Shown here piece after piece: positions 25,435 through 36,160 of a stretch of 64,000 bases of DNA. This DNA comes from Oerskovia flava (GTDB lineage Bacteria > Actinomycetota > Actinomycetes > Actinomycetales > Cellulomonadaceae), in the NCBI RefSeq assembly GCF_026163685.1, contig NZ_JAOXSR010000001.1, positions 682,001 through 746,000 of the forward strand, in the 5' to 3' direction. The notes beneath the pieces were generated by a model, which made no database searches, was not told the origin of the DNA, and worked only from the letters and a program-made list of their open reading frames with translations. The position numbers were made by a program, and so were the translations under genes. The stretch's first letter is position 1. Every line of letters begins with the position of its first letter.

Positions 25435-27011
25435 AGTTCGTCGCCGTCACCTCCTGCCCCACCGGCATCGCCCACACGTACATGGCCGCCGAGGCCCTCG
25501 AGCAGGCCGGCCGGGCCGCCGGCCACGAGGTGGTCGTGGAGACCCAGGGCTCCGCCGGTTCCGACCCGCTCGACCCCGCCGTCATCGCGGCGGCCGACGG
25601 CGTGATCTTCGCCGCCGACCTTGAGGTCAAGGACCGCGAGCGGTTCGCGGGCAAGCCGACCGTCGACGTCGGCGTGAAGAAGGCCGTCCACGACGCCCCC
25701 GGCGTCATCGGCCAGGCCGTCGCCGCCGTCGAGGCCGGGCCCGTCGCGGCACCCGCGGCCGGCGCCGCACCCGTGCCGGCGACCAAGGTCGACTCCGGCG
25801 CGGGCGTGGGGACGCGCGTCCGCCAGTGGCTCATGACCGGGATCTCCTACATGATCCCGTTCGTCGCCGCCGGAGGGATCCTCATCGCGCTCGGCTTCAT
25901 GGTGGGCGGCTACGACGTCACCGACCTGCCGACCGTCGAGCTCGACGGCGGTGTCACGCTCGTCGAGGCCATCCGCAACTTCGACATCACGTCGTCGGCG
26001 AGCTGGGGTGCGCTGCTCTTCCAGACCGGTGGCACCGCGTTCGGGTTCCTCGTCCCGGTCCTCGCCGGGTTCATCGCCTACGCGATCGCGGACCGACCGG
26101 GCCTGGTGCCCGGGTTCGTCGGCGGCGCGATCGCCGTCACCGTCGGCGCGGGCTTCCTCGGTGGCCTCGCCGCCGGCTTCCTGGGTGGCTTCCTCGCTCT
26201 GTGGATCAGCCGCTGGAAGGTACCGCGCGGTGTGCGGGGCGTGATGCCCGTCGTCGTGACACCGCTGCTGTCCACGTTCGTCGTCGGCCTGCTGATGTTC
26301 GTCGTCATCGGGCAGCCCCTGGCCGCCCTGATGACCGGCCTGACCACCTGGCTCAACGGCCTCTCCGGGGCCAACCTCGTCCTGCTGGGCGTGCTGCTCG
26401 GCGCCATGATGGGCTTCGACCTCGGCGGACCCGTCAACAAGGTCGCGTACTCGTTCGCGGTCGCCGGGCTCTCGACCCCGAACCTCGCCGTCGACGCCAC
26501 GGAGTACCGCGTCATGGCTGCCGTCATGGCCGCCGGCATGGTCGCGCCGCTCGCGATGGCGCTCGCCACGGTCGTGCGCAAGCGGCTCTTCACGCACGCC
26601 GAGCGCGAGAACGGCAAGGCGGCGTGGCTGCTCGGGGCGTCGTTCATCTCCGAGGGCGCGATCCCGTTCGCCGCGGTCGACCCCCTGCGGGTGCTGCCCG
26701 CGTCGGTCGTCGGCTCCGCCGCCGCCGGCGGTCTCGTCATGGCGCTCGACTCGACCCTGCGCGCCCCGCACGGCGGGATCTGGGTGCTGCCGCTCATCGG
26801 CAACCCGCTCGGCTTCCTCGTCGCGGTCGTGCTGGGCACCGTGATCGCCGCCGCCGTCGTCATCGCGCTCAAGAGCATCGGCACGAACTCGGTGGTCGCC
26901 GCCGAGCGCGAGGCCGACGCCGCCGCTCAGGCTGCCGAGACTGCCCAGGCCACCGCTCCGGCCGGCCAGGCGCCCGCCACCGGGACCGCGCGACCTGCCG
27001 CGACGTCCTGA
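25431..27011 (+). CDS. PTS fructose-specific EIIBC component
   Basis: 526-residue membrane permease. Residues 1-100 are EIIB with the phospho-Cys in VAVTSCPTGIAHTYMAAE (Cys9). After an Ala/Pro linker (about 103-125) comes EIIC, starting LMTGISYMIPFVAAGGILIAL, with about nine hydrophobic segments and the GASFISEGAIPFAA motif around residue 405, which binds sugar in this family. RAPHGGIWVLPLIGNP is near the end, followed by an Ala/Thr-rich tail of about 40 residues. It imports fructose as fructose 1-phosphate. Confidence 0.94.
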   Translation: MKFVAVTSCPTGIAHTYMAAEALEQAGRAAGHEVVVETQGSAGSDPLDPAVIAAADGVIFAADLEVKDRERFAGKPTVDVGVKKAVHDAPGVIGQAVAAVEAGPVAAPAAGAAPVPATKVDSGAGVGTRVRQWLMTGISYMIPFVAAGGILIALGFMVGGYDVTDLPTVELDGGVTLVEAIRNFDITSSASWGALLFQTGGTAFGFLVPVLAGFIAYAIADRPGLVPGFVGGAIAVTVGAGFLGGLAAGFLGGFLALWISRWKVPRGVRGVMPVVVTPLLSTFVVGLLMFVVIGQPLAALMTGLTTWLNGLSGANLVLLGVLLGAMMGFDLGGPVNKVAYSFAVAGLSTPNLAVDATEYRVMAAVMAAGMVAPLAMALATVVRKRLFTHAERENGKAAWLLGASFISEGAIPFAAVDPLRVLPASVVGSAAAGGLVMALDSTLRAPHGGIWVLPLIGNPLGFLVAVVLGTVIAAAVVIALKSIGTNSVVAAEREADAAAQAAETAQATAPAGQAPATGTARPAATS

Positions 27012-27037
27012 CCACCGCACCGATCGAGGAGAGTCAC

Positions 27038-27310
27038 ATGCCCAGCCGTACCGTCGCCGTCGCCTCCCGCGTCGGCCTCCACGCCCGCCCCGCGTCGATC
27101 TTCACCGAGGCCGTCGCCGGCGCCGGGATCGACGTGACCATCGCCCACGGAGACGGCGAGCCCGTCGACGCCGGGAGCATCCTGCTCGTCATGTCGCTCG
27201 GTGTGCCGCACGGGGACGAGGTCACGCTCGCGGCCGACGGCCCCGAGGCCGACCGTGTGCTCGACGAGCTCGTCACGCTCCTCGCGACGGACCTCGACGA
27301 GGTGCCGTGA
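27038..27310 (+). CDS. ptsH: Phosphocarrier protein HPr
   Basis: 90-residue general PTS carrier. GLHARPAS contains the phospho-His15, and the residue corresponding to the regulatory serine is in DAGSILLVMSLG (about Ser47). ATG after a GAGGAGAG ribosome site, 26 bases after the EIIBC stop. Its presence here, with ptsI, places the general PTS proteins inside the fructose operon. Confidence 0.94.
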   Translation: MPSRTVAVASRVGLHARPASIFTEAVAGAGIDVTIAHGDGEPVDAGSILLVMSLGVPHGDEVTLAADGPEADRVLDELVTLLATDLDEVP

Positions 27311-29037
27311 TGCCCGCCGCCGTCGCACCGGCCGACGCCGGCGCCGTCCTGCACGGCATCGGCGTCGGGCGCGGTGGCGCCGTCGGGCCGGTCGTCACGG
27401 TCGCCCGGCCGGTCGCCGCACCCACCGACGAGCAGCCGCCGACGGACCGCGCAGCGGCCCAGGAGTCCGTCCTCGCGGCGTTCGGGACGGTCGCCGACGG
27501 GCTCCTCGCGCAGTCCGCCGCCGCGACGGGTGCCGCGGCACCCGTCCTCAAGGCCACGGCCCAGATGGCGCAGGACAAGGCGCTGCGCTCGCAGACGCTC
27601 GCGCGGATCGCGGACGGCGAGCCGCCCGTGCACGCCCTCGACGCCGTGATCGAGACCTTCGAGCACATGTTCGTCTCGGCCGGCGGCTACCTCGCCGAGC
27701 GGGTCACCGACCTGCGCAGCGTGCGCGACCGGGTCGCGGCCGAGATCCTCGGCGTACCTGCCCCCGGCGTCCCGGTGCTCACCGAGCCGTCCGTCGTGGT
27801 CGCGCTCGACCTCGCACCCGCGGACACTGCTGCCCTCGACGTCGACCAGGTCCTCGCGATCGTCACGGAGCTCGGCGGCGCGACCAGCCACACCGCGATC
27901 ATCGCGAACCAGCTCGGCATCCCGTGCGTCGTGCGGGCCCGGGGCGCGGCCGACCTCGTCGAGGGCACCACGGTCGCCGTCGACGCGGCCGCCGGGACGG
28001 TCACCCTCGACCCGGCACCGCAGGTCGCCGAGGCCTTCGCCCGCCGGGCGCAGGTCCAGGCCCGCCTCGCCGAGGACACCGCGCCGGGGGCGCTCGTGGA
28101 CGGCACCCCCGTCGCGCTGCTCGCGAACGTCGGCAAGGCGGCGGACGCCGAGCGGGCCGCGGGCGCCGGCGGCCCCGACGGGCCGGCCGTCGAGGGCTCG
28201 GGGCTCTTCCGGACCGAGGTGCTCTTCCTCGACCGGTCCGACGCGCCGACCCGGGCGGAGCAGGCCGAGGTCTACGCCCAGGTGCTGCGCGCGTTCGGCG
28301 ACCGCAAGGTCGTCGTGCGGACCCTGGACGCGGGGGCCGACAAGCCGCTCGCCTTCGCGAGCACGGCCGAGGAGGAGAACCCGGCCCTCGGCGTGCGCGG
28401 GTACCGGCTGCGCCGCACGGTCCCCGAGCTGTTCGAGACGCAGCTCGCCGCCCTCGCCGACGCGCAGCAGGAGACCGGGGCGGTGCCGTGGGTCATGGCG
28501 CCCATGGTCTCGACCGCCACGGAGGCGCGGGAGTTCGCGAGCGCCGCGCGCGGGCACGGCCTGACGACGGTCGGGGTCATGGTCGAGGTGCCGGCGGCGG
28601 CGCTGCGGGCCCGGGAGATCCTCGCGGAGGTCGACTTCGTCTCCCTGGGGACCAACGACCTCGCCCAGTACACGATGGCGACCGACCGGCTGCGCGGCGA
28701 GCTCGCCGACCTGATCGACCCGTGGCAGCCGGCCGTCCTCGACCTGGTCGCGGCCACCGCGACGGCAGGCGGCGAGGTCGGCAAGCCGGTCGGTGTCTGC
28801 GGGGAGTCGGCGTCCGACCCGGCCATGGCGGTCGTGCTCGCGGGCCTCGGCATCACGTCGCTGTCGATGTCACCCGCGGCGGTCCCGGCGGTGCGCTACG
28901 CGCTCGCGCAGCACACCACCGAGCAGGCGACGGCGATCGCCGTCGCGGCGCGCGCGGCGCCGGACGCACCGGCCGCCCGCGCGGCCGCGCTGGCTCTGCT
29001 CGACCCGACGGTCGTCGAGGTGCTCGCGCTGCGCTGA
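27307..29037 (+). CDS. ptsI: PTS Enzyme I (phosphoenolpyruvate-protein phosphotransferase)
   Basis: Takes phosphate from PEP and gives it to HPr. 576 residues. The N-terminal domain has the phospho-His in ELGGATSHTAIIANQLGIP (His about 195); the PEP-binding barrel shows GSGLFRTEVLFLDR, RTLDAGADKPLAF, VMVEVPAAALRA, SLGTNDLAQYTMATDR and VGVCGESASDP with the catalytic Cys. The GTG at 27307 overlaps the ptsH stop; ATG 27310 is the alternative one codon later. It ends the rightward operon, facing ackA. Confidence 0.94.
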   Translation: MMPAAVAPADAGAVLHGIGVGRGGAVGPVVTVARPVAAPTDEQPPTDRAAAQESVLAAFGTVADGLLAQSAAATGAAAPVLKATAQMAQDKALRSQTLARIADGEPPVHALDAVIETFEHMFVSAGGYLAERVTDLRSVRDRVAAEILGVPAPGVPVLTEPSVVVALDLAPADTAALDVDQVLAIVTELGGATSHTAIIANQLGIPCVVRARGAADLVEGTTVAVDAAAGTVTLDPAPQVAEAFARRAQVQARLAEDTAPGALVDGTPVALLANVGKAADAERAAGAGGPDGPAVEGSGLFRTEVLFLDRSDAPTRAEQAEVYAQVLRAFGDRKVVVRTLDAGADKPLAFASTAEEENPALGVRGYRLRRTVPELFETQLAALADAQQETGAVPWVMAPMVSTATEAREFASAARGHGLTTVGVMVEVPAAALRAREILAEVDFVSLGTNDLAQYTMATDRLRGELADLIDPWQPAVLDLVAATATAGGEVGKPVGVCGESASDPAMAVVLAGLGITSLSMSPAAVPAVRYALAQHTTEQATAIAVAARAAPDAPAARAAALALLDPTVVEVLALR

Positions 29038-29048
29038 GCGGGAGCAGG

Positions 29049-29081
29049 GTCCGCCGCACCGCTCAGGCGCGGGCGGCGGAC
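29049..29081. terminator. Hairpin at the ptsI/ackA convergent junction
   Basis: GTCCGCCGC (29049-29057) pairs with GCGGCGGAC (29073-29081) across a 15-base loop; the right arm is inside the last codons of ackA. No T-tract. Confidence 0.35.
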
Positions 29082-30319
29082 TCCACGGCCTCGACGCACT
29101 GACGCGCGATCGCCAGCTCCTCCATGGTCGGCACGACCATCACCAGCGTGCTCGTCCAGTCCGGCGAGATCACGCGAGGTTCGCCCGAGCGGACCGCGTT
29201 GCGGTCGGGGTCGACCGCGATGCCGAACGGCTCGAGACCCTCGACGACCGCGGCCCGCACGTCGCTGTCGTTCTCCCCGACGCCCGCGGTGAAGGCCACG
29301 ACGTCGACGCGCCCGAGCACCGCGGCGTACGCGCCGAGGTACTTGCGCAGCCGGTGGATGTACACCTCGAACGCGAGGGTCGCGTCCTCGTCGCCGGCGT
29401 CGATGAGACGCCGCAGCTCTCGGAAGTCGTTGACCCCCGAGAGCCCCTTGACGCCCGAGCGCTTGTTGAACAAGTCGTCGACCTCGTCGATCGACAGTCC
29501 GGCGTTGCGCACCAGGTGGAAGACGACCGCCGGGTCGATGTCACCGGTCCGCGTCCCCATCACCAGGCCCTCGAGCGGGGTCATCCCCATCGACGTGTCG
29601 ACCGCGACACCACCGCGCACCGCGGACGCAGACGCCCCGTTCCCCAGGTGCAGGACGATCGTGTTGAGGCTCTCGACGCGCCGGCCCAGGACCCGGGCGA
29701 CCTTCCCCGAGACGTACTGGTGGCTCGTGCCGTGGAAGCCGTACCGGCGCACGCCGTGCTCGGTGGCGACCGTGCGGTCGAGGGCGTAGGTGGACGCGGC
29801 CTCGGGCAGGGTCGTGAAGAACGCGGTGTCGAAGACCGCCACGTGCGGGACGTCGGGCAGCATCTCGCGTGCCACCTCGATCCCGCGCACGTTCGGCGGG
29901 TTGTGCAGCGGGGCGAGCGGGGAGAGGTCCGCGATCTGCCGCACGACCTCGTCGTCCACCAGGACGGGCTCCGAGAACGTCGCGCCGCCGTGCACCACCC
30001 GGTGCCCGACGGCGTACACGTCGGCGTCCGCCAGCGCCGGGCCGACCTCGTCGAACAGCGACAGCGCGATGCGCAGCGCGACGCCGTGGTCGCCGACGGG
30101 CTCCTCGCGGGTCGTCGTGTTGCCCGCGAACCGGTGCTTGACGATCCCGGTGTCCTCACCGATCCGCTCGATCGTGCCCGCGGCGATGGCCTCGCCCCCC
30201 ACGGGGTTGACCAGCTGGTACTTCAGCGAGGAGGACCCCGAGTTCAGGACGAGCACGGATCCGTGCGCGCCGTACGCGCTGTAGGGGTTCGGGCGCTCGC
30301 CCTCGGGCAGGATGGTCAC
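29063..30319 (-). CDS. ackA: Acetate kinase
   Basis: Converts acetyl-phosphate and ADP to acetate and ATP. 418 residues. [17 protein letters not shown] is the ASKHA phosphate-1 motif, [18 protein letters not shown] and [16 protein letters not shown] follow, [15 protein letters not shown] has the catalytic His, [14 protein letters not shown] and [20 protein letters not shown] complete the signature. The GTG start overlaps the pta stop by 4 bases (GTGA). Last gene of xfp-pta-ackA. Confidence 0.95.
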   Translation of the reverse strand: MTILPEGERPNPYSAYGAHGSVLVLNSGSSSLKYQLVNPVGGEAIAAGTIERIGEDTGIVKHRFAGNTTTREEPVGDHGVALRIALSLFDEVGPALADADVYAVGHRVVHGGATFSEPVLVDDEVVRQIADLSPLAPLHNPPNVRGIEVAREMLPDVPHVAVFDTAFFTTLPEAASTYALDRTVATEHGVRRYGFHGTSHQYVSGKVARVLGRRVESLNTIVLHLGNGASASAVRGGVAVDTSMGMTPLEGLVMGTRTGDIDPAVVFHLVRNAGLSIDEVDDLFNKRSGVKGLSGVNDFRELRRLIDAGDEDATLAFEVYIHRLRKYLGAYAAVLGRVDVVAFTAGVGENDSDVRAAVVEGLEPFGIAVDPDRNAVRSGEPRVISPDWTSTLVMVVPTMEELAIARQCVEAVESAARA

Positions 30320-32505
30320 GCGGTGGCTCCAGAGGCGGTGGGTGCGGGTGTGGTGCTGGTGTCGGCGACGGCGTGCGCGACGGCGGGCTGCTGGGCCTGG
30401 ATCGCCGTGATCGCCACGGTGTTGACGATGTCCTGGACGAGCGCGCCGCGCGACAGGTCGTTCACGGGCTTGTTCAGGCCCTGCAGGACCGGCCCGATCG
30501 CGACCGCTCCTGCGGAGCGCTGCACCGCCTTGTAGGTGTTGTTGCCCGTGTTGAGGTCCGGGAAGATGAAGACGGTCGCGCGACCTGCGACGTCCGACCC
30601 GGGCATCTTCGACGCCGCGACGGAGGCGTCCACGGCGGCGTCGTACTGGATCGGGCCCGCCACGGTGAGGTCGGGTCGGCGCGAGCGCACGAGCTCGGTC
30701 GCCTCTCGCACCTTGTCGACGTCGGCCCCCGAGCCGGACTCTCCCGTCGAGTAGGAGAGCATCGCGACCCGCTGGTCGACGCCGAACTGCGCCGCGGTCG
30801 CGGCCGAGGAGATCGCGATGTCGGCGAGCTGCGTGTCGCTCGGGTCCGGGTTCACGGCGCAGTCGCCGTAGACGAGGACACGGTCCTCGAGGCACATGAG
30901 GAACACCGACGACACGACCGAGACGCCCGGGACGGTCTTGATGATCTCGAACGACGGCTTGATGGTGTGCGCGGTGGTGTGCCGCGCCCCGGAGACCATG
31001 CCGTCCGCGAGGCCCAGGTGCACCATGAGCGTGCCGAAGTACGACACGTCGGTCACCGTCTCGCGTGCCATGTCGACCGTGACGCCCTTGTGCGCGCGCA
31101 GCCGCGCGTACTCGACGGCGAAGCGCTCCACGAGCTCCGGGTCGTGCGGGCTGAGCACCGTCGCGGCCTCGATGTCGAGGCCGAGCTCGGTGGCGCGCGC
31201 GCGGACCGCACGCTCGTCGCCGAGAATCGTCAGGTCGGCGACCTGGCGGCCCAGCAGCGTCGAGGCCGCCCGCAGGATGCGGTCGTCGTCGCCCTCCGGC
31301 AGCACGATGTGCTTGCGGTCCGCGCGGGCCCGCGCGAGCAGCTCGTACTCGAACATCAGCGGGGTGACGACCTCGGGGCGGGGCACGTCGAGCTCCGCGA
31401 GGAGCGCGGCGCCGTCGACGTTCTGCTCGAACAGCGCGAGGGCCGTGTCGACCTTGCGCTGCGAGTCCTTGGTCACGCGACCGCGTGCGTTCGCCGCGGC
31501 GCTGGCGGAGCGGAACGTCCCGAGGTCCGTGCGGATGATCGGCAGGCTCGGGTCGAGGTCGGCGACGAGCCGGGCCGTCGAGTCCTGCGGGTAGAACCCG
31601 CCGTTGAGGATGATGCCCGCGAGCGACGGGAAGTGCTGCGCGGAGTGCGCAGCGAGCAGCCCGATGAGGATGTCGCTGCGGTCACCGGGGGTGATGACGA
31701 CCGCACCGTCGGTGAGCTTGCCGAGCAGGTGCTCCAGGGACATCGCGCCCACGAGGACGTCGAGCGCCTCCCGCGAGAGGAGCTCCTCCTCGCCCAGGGC
31801 GAGGGTGCCGCCCACGGCCTCCATGAGCGCCCGCACGGTGGGGGCGTTGAGCAGCGGGTCCTCGGGGATGGCCCAGCCCGGCAGCGGCCCGACGTCGGGC
31901 CCGCCGTGCGCCTCGGGTCTCGCCGCGAGCGTGGGGAGGCCCGCGAGGACGTCGCGCAGGGCGCCGATCGCGCCCGGGAAGCAGCGGTTGACCACGACCC
32001 CGATCGGCTGCGCGTGGTGCGACCGCAGCTCGGCGACGCTCACCTCGATGAGGTTGCCGACGGCCTCCGGGGTGCGCCCCCGACCCGACGCGACCAGCAG
32101 GACCGGTGCGCCGAGGTTGGCCGCGATGCGCGCGTTGAACGACAGCTCGGTCGGCCCCGCGACGTCCGTGTAGTCCGTGCCGACGACCACGACGAAGTCG
32201 CAGGCCGCGGCGACCTCGTGGTAGCGCGACACGATGGTCGACAACGCCGCCTCGGGGTCGGCGTGCACCTCGTCGTAGGTCACCCCCATGGCCTGCTCGT
32301 ACGTGAGGTCCACGCCGTCGTGCTCCAGGAGCAGCTCGAGCACGTAGTCCGGGTCCTGAGCACCCGTCCCCCGCGTCACCGGGCGGAAGATGCCCACCCG
32401 GTGCACCGTGCGCGTGAGGAGGTCGAGCACGCCGAGGGCGATCGTCGACTTGCCCGTCTCGCCCTCGGGGGACGTGATGTAGATGCTGCGAGCCGGTTCG
32501 CTCAC
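30316..32505 (-). CDS. pta: Phosphate acetyltransferase, long form
   Basis: Interconverts acetyl-phosphate and acetyl-CoA. 729 residues, the long form with a P-loop dethiobiotin-synthetase-like N-terminal domain (about 1-230, opening with [20 protein letters not shown]), a DRTGG domain (about 240-350) and the catalytic PTA_PTB domain from about 390 ([55 protein letters not shown]). The N-terminal domains are regulatory in enteric Pta. A Thr/Ala tail of about 20 residues follows. GTG overlaps the xfp stop. Confidence 0.94.
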   Translation of the reverse strand: MSEPARSIYITSPEGETGKSTIALGVLDLLTRTVHRVGIFRPVTRGTGAQDPDYVLELLLEHDGVDLTYEQAMGVTYDEVHADPEAALSTIVSRYHEVAAACDFVVVVGTDYTDVAGPTELSFNARIAANLGAPVLLVASGRGRTPEAVGNLIEVSVAELRSHHAQPIGVVVNRCFPGAIGALRDVLAGLPTLAARPEAHGGPDVGPLPGWAIPEDPLLNAPTVRALMEAVGGTLALGEEELLSREALDVLVGAMSLEHLLGKLTDGAVVITPGDRSDILIGLLAAHSAQHFPSLAGIILNGGFYPQDSTARLVADLDPSLPIIRTDLGTFRSASAAANARGRVTKDSQRKVDTALALFEQNVDGAALLAELDVPRPEVVTPLMFEYELLARARADRKHIVLPEGDDDRILRAASTLLGRQVADLTILGDERAVRARATELGLDIEAATVLSPHDPELVERFAVEYARLRAHKGVTVDMARETVTDVSYFGTLMVHLGLADGMVSGARHTTAHTIKPSFEIIKTVPGVSVVSSVFLMCLEDRVLVYGDCAVNPDPSDTQLADIAISSAATAAQFGVDQRVAMLSYSTGESGSGADVDKVREATELVRSRRPDLTVAGPIQYDAAVDASVAASKMPGSDVAGRATVFIFPDLNTGNNTYKAVQRSAGAVAIGPVLQGLNKPVNDLSRGALVQDIVNTVAITAIQAQQPAVAHAVADTSTTPAPTASGATA

Positions 32506-35006
32506 TCGTTGTCTCCTCCTGTGTCCTGCGCGGCGGCCGGTGCGTCGTACGCGGGGCCGCTCGACTCGGTGCCGGTGTCTCCGGCGTCCGGCCATACCCA
32601 ATCACGGACCGTGGGGATGTCCTCACCGTGCTCGCGCGTGTACTGCCGGGCCGCGAGCCGGGCGTCCACCATCTCCTGGCGCAGGCCCGCGGCCTTCGAG
32701 CGCAGGAACGGCACCCGGTCGATGACGTCGATCACCATGTGGTACCGGTCGATGTCGTTGAGCATCGCCATGTCGAAGGGCGTGGTCGTCGTGCCCTCCT
32801 CCTTGTACCCGCGCACGTGGATGTTCGAGTGGTTCGTGCGCCGGTACGTCAGACGGTGGATCAGCCACGGGTAGCCGTGGTAGTTGAAGATCACCGGCTT
32901 GTCCGCGGTGAACAGCGTGTCGAAGTCCTTGTCCGACAGGCCGTGCGGGTGCTCGTTCTCGTCCTGCAGGCGCATGAGGTCGACGACGTTCACCACCCGC
33001 ACCTTGAGGTGGGGGAGCCGTTCGCGCAGGATGTGCGCGGCGGCGAGCACCTCGAGCGTCGGGACGTCGCCCGCGCACCCCAGCACGACGTCCGGGTCCT
33101 CGCCCTCGACCTCAGACCCGGCCCACTCCCAGATGCCGAGCCCGCGCGTGCAGTGCGCGATCGCGGCGTCCATGGACAGGAACTGCGGCGCGGGCTGCTT
33201 GCCCGCCACGACCACGTTGACGTATTGGCGCGAGCGCAGGCAGTGGTCGTAGGTGGACAGCAGCGTGTTCGCGTCCGGTGGCAGGTAGACCCGGACGATC
33301 TCCGCCTTCTTGTTGACCACGTGGTCGATGAACCCCGGGTCCTGGTGGGAGAACCCGTTGTGGTCCTGGCGCCACACGTGGCTCGAGAGGAGGTAGTTGA
33401 GGCTCGCGATCGGGCGGCGCCACGGGATGTGGTTGGTGATCTTGAGCCACTTCGCGTGCTGGTTGAACATCGAGTCGACGATGTGGATGAACGCCTCGTA
33501 GCTCGTGAACAGCCCGTGCCGGCCGGTGAGCAGGTAGCCCTCGAGCCACCCCTGGCACTGGTGCTCCGAGAGCATCTCCATCACCCGACCCACGCGGGCC
33601 ATGTGGTCGTCGACCTCGGGGCCGTAGAAGTCGGCGTTCCACTGCTTGTCCGTCACCTCGTAGACCGCCTGCAGGCGGTTCGAGGCCGTCTCGTCCGGCC
33701 CGAAGATCCGGAAGTTGTCCGGGTTGAGCCGCACGACGTCGGTCAGCCACTGCCCGAGGACGCGCGTCGCCTCCGCGACAGCACCACCCGGCCCCACGAC
33801 GTCGACCGCGTAGTCGCGGAAGTCCGGCAGCCGCAGGTCCTTGAGCAGCAGACCGCCGTTGGCGTGCGGGTTGTCGCTCATCCGCAGCGTCGCGGGCGGG
33901 GCGAGCGCGGCGACGTCCTCGACGAGCCGGCCCGCGTCGTCGAACAGCTCACCGGGGCGGTACGACTCGAGCCAGCCCCTGAGGACCTCGAGGTGCTCCG
34001 GGGTGTCCCGGGCGCTCGCGAGCGGCACCTGGTGCGAGCGCCACGAGTCCTCGGTCTTCTTGCCGTCGATCTCCGGCGGGCAGGTCCAGCCCTTGGGGGT
34101 GCGGAAGACGATCATCGGCCAGGCCGGTCGCTCCTCGTTCCCGGCGGCCGCGTCGGCCTTGATCTGCGCGATGTGGTTGAGGACCTCGTCCAGGAGGGTC
34201 GCGAACCGCCGGTGCACCTCGCCGTGGTCCTCGCCGTCGAACCCGCCGCTGAAGAAGTACGGCGTGTGGCCGTAGCCGACCATGAGCGCGCGCAGCTCGT
34301 CGTCGCTGATCCGCGCGAGGACCGTGGGGTTGGCGATCTTGTACCCGTTGAGGTGCAGGATCGGCAGCACGACACCGTCCGTGCGCGCGTTGACGAACTT
34401 GTTCGAGTGCCAGCTCGTCGCGAGCGGCCCCGTCTCCGCCTCGCCGTCGCCCACGACGGCCGCGACGAGGAGGTCCGGGTTGTCGAACGCCGCGCCGTAC
34501 GCGTGCGAGAGCGCGTAGCCCAGCTCGCCCCCCTCGTGGATCGAACCCGGCGTCTCGGGCGCGACGTGGCTGGGGATGCCCCCCGGGAACGAGAACTGGC
34601 GGAAGAGGCGTCGCAGGCCCTCGGTGTCCTCGGTGATGTCCGAGTACACCTCCGAGTACGTGCCCTCGAGGTAGGCGTTCGCCACGAGGCCGGGTCCGCC
34701 GTGACCCGGGCCCGTCACGTAGATCGTCGACTGCTCCCGCTCGGCGATCGCGCGGTTGAGGTGCGCGTACAGGAAGTTCAGGCCGGGGGTCGTGCCCCAG
34801 TGGCCCAGGAGGCGCGGCTTGACGTCGTCGCGGTCGAGCGGTGTCCGCAGCAGCGGGTTCGCGAGCAGGTAGATCTGCCCGACCGAGAGATAGTTCGCCG
34901 CCCGCCACCAGCCGTCGACGCGAGCGAGCGTCTCCTCGCTGAGGGGCTCCACCTCCGTCGCACGCCAGGCGGTCTTCGCGGTCGAGGGAGGGGTCGTCGT
35001 CGTCAT
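32502..35006 (-). CDS. xfp: Phosphoketolase (xylulose-5-P/fructose-6-P)
   Basis: ThDP enzyme splitting xylulose 5-phosphate or fructose 6-phosphate with phosphate into acetyl-phosphate plus glyceraldehyde 3-phosphate or erythrose 4-phosphate. 834 residues, the usual length. Conserved blocks: [95 protein letters not shown] (ThDP/Mg site) and [16 protein letters not shown]-like C-terminal segments. ATG 35006 has an AGGAG ribosome site. It heads xfp-pta-ackA, a compact route from sugar phosphates to acetate and ATP. Confidence 0.96.
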   Translation of the reverse strand: MTTTTPPSTAKTAWRATEVEPLSEETLARVDGWWRAANYLSVGQIYLLANPLLRTPLDRDDVKPRLLGHWGTTPGLNFLYAHLNRAIAEREQSTIYVTGPGHGGPGLVANAYLEGTYSEVYSDITEDTEGLRRLFRQFSFPGGIPSHVAPETPGSIHEGGELGYALSHAYGAAFDNPDLLVAAVVGDGEAETGPLATSWHSNKFVNARTDGVVLPILHLNGYKIANPTVLARISDDELRALMVGYGHTPYFFSGGFDGEDHGEVHRRFATLLDEVLNHIAQIKADAAAGNEERPAWPMIVFRTPKGWTCPPEIDGKKTEDSWRSHQVPLASARDTPEHLEVLRGWLESYRPGELFDDAGRLVEDVAALAPPATLRMSDNPHANGGLLLKDLRLPDFRDYAVDVVGPGGAVAEATRVLGQWLTDVVRLNPDNFRIFGPDETASNRLQAVYEVTDKQWNADFYGPEVDDHMARVGRVMEMLSEHQCQGWLEGYLLTGRHGLFTSYEAFIHIVDSMFNQHAKWLKITNHIPWRRPIASLNYLLSSHVWRQDHNGFSHQDPGFIDHVVNKKAEIVRVYLPPDANTLLSTYDHCLRSRQYVNVVVAGKQPAPQFLSMDAAIAHCTRGLGIWEWAGSEVEGEDPDVVLGCAGDVPTLEVLAAAHILRERLPHLKVRVVNVVDLMRLQDENEHPHGLSDKDFDTLFTADKPVIFNYHGYPWLIHRLTYRRTNHSNIHVRGYKEEGTTTTPFDMAMLNDIDRYHMVIDVIDRVPFLRSKAAGLRQEMVDARLAARQYTREHGEDIPTVRDWVWPDAGDTGTESSGPAYDAPAAAQDTGGDNE

Positions 35007-35156
35007 CACAGCTCCTGCGGGCAGGGGGACGGATACGTCCTCATACAACCGCATGCCAGGGCCCCCCGCACCAGGTTGTGGCGGGCTGCGGGGTGTGACG
35101 TGCGCCCAGGACGGGAGAAAGGGACGAAGGTCCCGCCCGGTGCGCCGACCAAGGTC

Positions 35157-35216
35157 CTCGCCATGGTTCTCGGCACGGTCCTCGGCACGGTCCTCGGCAC
35201 GGTCACCGGCACGGTC
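35157..35216. repeat. 12-bp tandem repeat upstream of xfp and SURF1
   Basis: Five 12-base units end to end: a degenerate CTCGCCATGGTT, three identical CTCGGCACGGTC (35169-35204) and ACCGGCACGGTC. It lies in the 287-base divergent gap between xfp and the SURF1 gene. The rest of that gap contains a GC-rich imperfect inverted repeat (CCCCGCA ... TGCGGGG) around 35065-35097 but no ORF I can support. Confidence 0.85.
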
Positions 35217-35280
35217 CTCGCGAGAGTGTGAGATGCGCCCGAACCCGCCGCAGGATTGCTGCCGACCCGAGCCGCGCGGC

Positions 35281-35286
35281 TACGGT
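35281..35286 (+). promoter_or_regulatory. Candidate -10 box for the SURF1 gene
   Basis: TACGGT ends 7 bases before GTG 35294. GGGAGG lies in the spacer but too close to the start for an ordinary ribosome site, so a leaderless start is likely. Confidence 0.4.
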
Positions 35287-35293
35287 GGGAGGC

Positions 35294-36160
35294 GTGCCCG
35301 AGCCCCGCCGCCGCTCCTTCTGGGACGTCGCGCGCCAGCCGCGCATGATCGGCCTGCTCCTGGTCTTCCTGCTCGCCGCCGCCGTGTGCGCCCGGCTCGG
35401 TGTCTGGCAGCTCGACCGCGCCCAGCAGCGCGCCGACCTTGCGGCGCAGAACGCCGCCGTCGAGGCCGCCGCCACCGGGCCCGAGGGCCTGGGCGTCCTG
35501 CTCCCGCCGCAGTCCACCTTCCCCGGTGAGATCGTCGGTCGCGAGGTCTGGGTCGAGGGCGAGTACGAGCAGGACCAGCTCCTCGTCGCCGGCCGGTCGC
35601 TCGACGGGCGGACCGGCTACCTCGTGCTCACACCGCTGCGCGTCGAGGACGACGGCACCGGCGGTGCGTCGTGGTCCGACCTCTCCGGGCCGCCCGTGGT
35701 GCCCGTGGTGCGCGGGTGGGTCGAGAGCCCGGACGACGACGCCGCGCTCGACATCCCGACCGGCACGGTGCGGCTCACCGGCTGGGTCCAGGCGTCGGAG
35801 TCCACCGGGCCCGGCGGACTGCCCGTCGGGCAGACGGACTCCGTCTCGTCCGCGGCGCTCGCGAACGCGTGGGGCGGACCGATCTACGGCGGCTACGTCG
35901 TGCTCGTCTCCGCGGAGCCCCCGCAGCCGGGCCCGGCCGAGGGCGGACCCGCCCTCCTGCCGCGCCCCGTGATCGAGGGCGGCACGGGCCTCAACCTGCA
36001 GAACGTCTTCTACGCCCTGCAGTGGTGGGTCTTCGGCGGCTTCGCCGTGCTGCTGTGGGCCCGCCTGGTCCGCGACGAGGTCACCGGCGGCCGCCGCGCC
36101 GGTACGGGCGGCCGCGGTGACGACGCCGGCATCGCCGGCCTCCCGGTCAGGCCCGGCTGA
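35294..36160 (+). CDS. SURF1-family cytochrome oxidase biogenesis protein
   Basis: Integral membrane protein of 288 residues helping assembly of the haem-copper oxidase. Transmembrane helix at about 15-35 (MIGLLLVFLLAAAVCARLG) directly followed by the family motif LGVWQLDRAQQR. The extracytoplasmic domain holds VEGEYEQDQLLVAGR and VPVVRGWVES, and the second helix (about 240-262, VFYALQWWVFGGFAVLLWAR) carries the C-terminal signature with NLQNVFYALQWW. A Gly/Arg tail follows. Its end overlaps the convergent yceI-like gene by 14 bases. No oxidase genes are in the window. Confidence 0.9.
   Translation: MPEPRRRSFWDVARQPRMIGLLLVFLLAAAVCARLGVWQLDRAQQRADLAAQNAAVEAAATGPEGLGVLLPPQSTFPGEIVGREVWVEGEYEQDQLLVAGRSLDGRTGYLVLTPLRVEDDGTGGASWSDLSGPPVVPVVRGWVESPDDDAALDIPTGTVRLTGWVQASESTGPGGLPVGQTDSVSSAALANAWGGPIYGGYVVLVSAEPPQPGPAEGGPALLPRPVIEGGTGLNLQNVFYALQWWVFGGFAVLLWARLVRDEVTGGRRAGTGGRGDDAGIAGLPVRPG

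Noticed and set aside
23268-27020. 1250-codon open frame on the minus strand opposite the fru operon
   Set aside because: High-GC shadow: its sequence is low-complexity Arg/Gly/Asp/His with no domain, and the plus strand holds four well-recognised PTS genes over the same span.
28793-35231. Several 580-870 codon plus-strand frames over ackA, pta and xfp
   Set aside because: All are codon-shadow frames with composition dominated by Arg, Val, Asp and Gly; the minus-strand genes are unambiguous.
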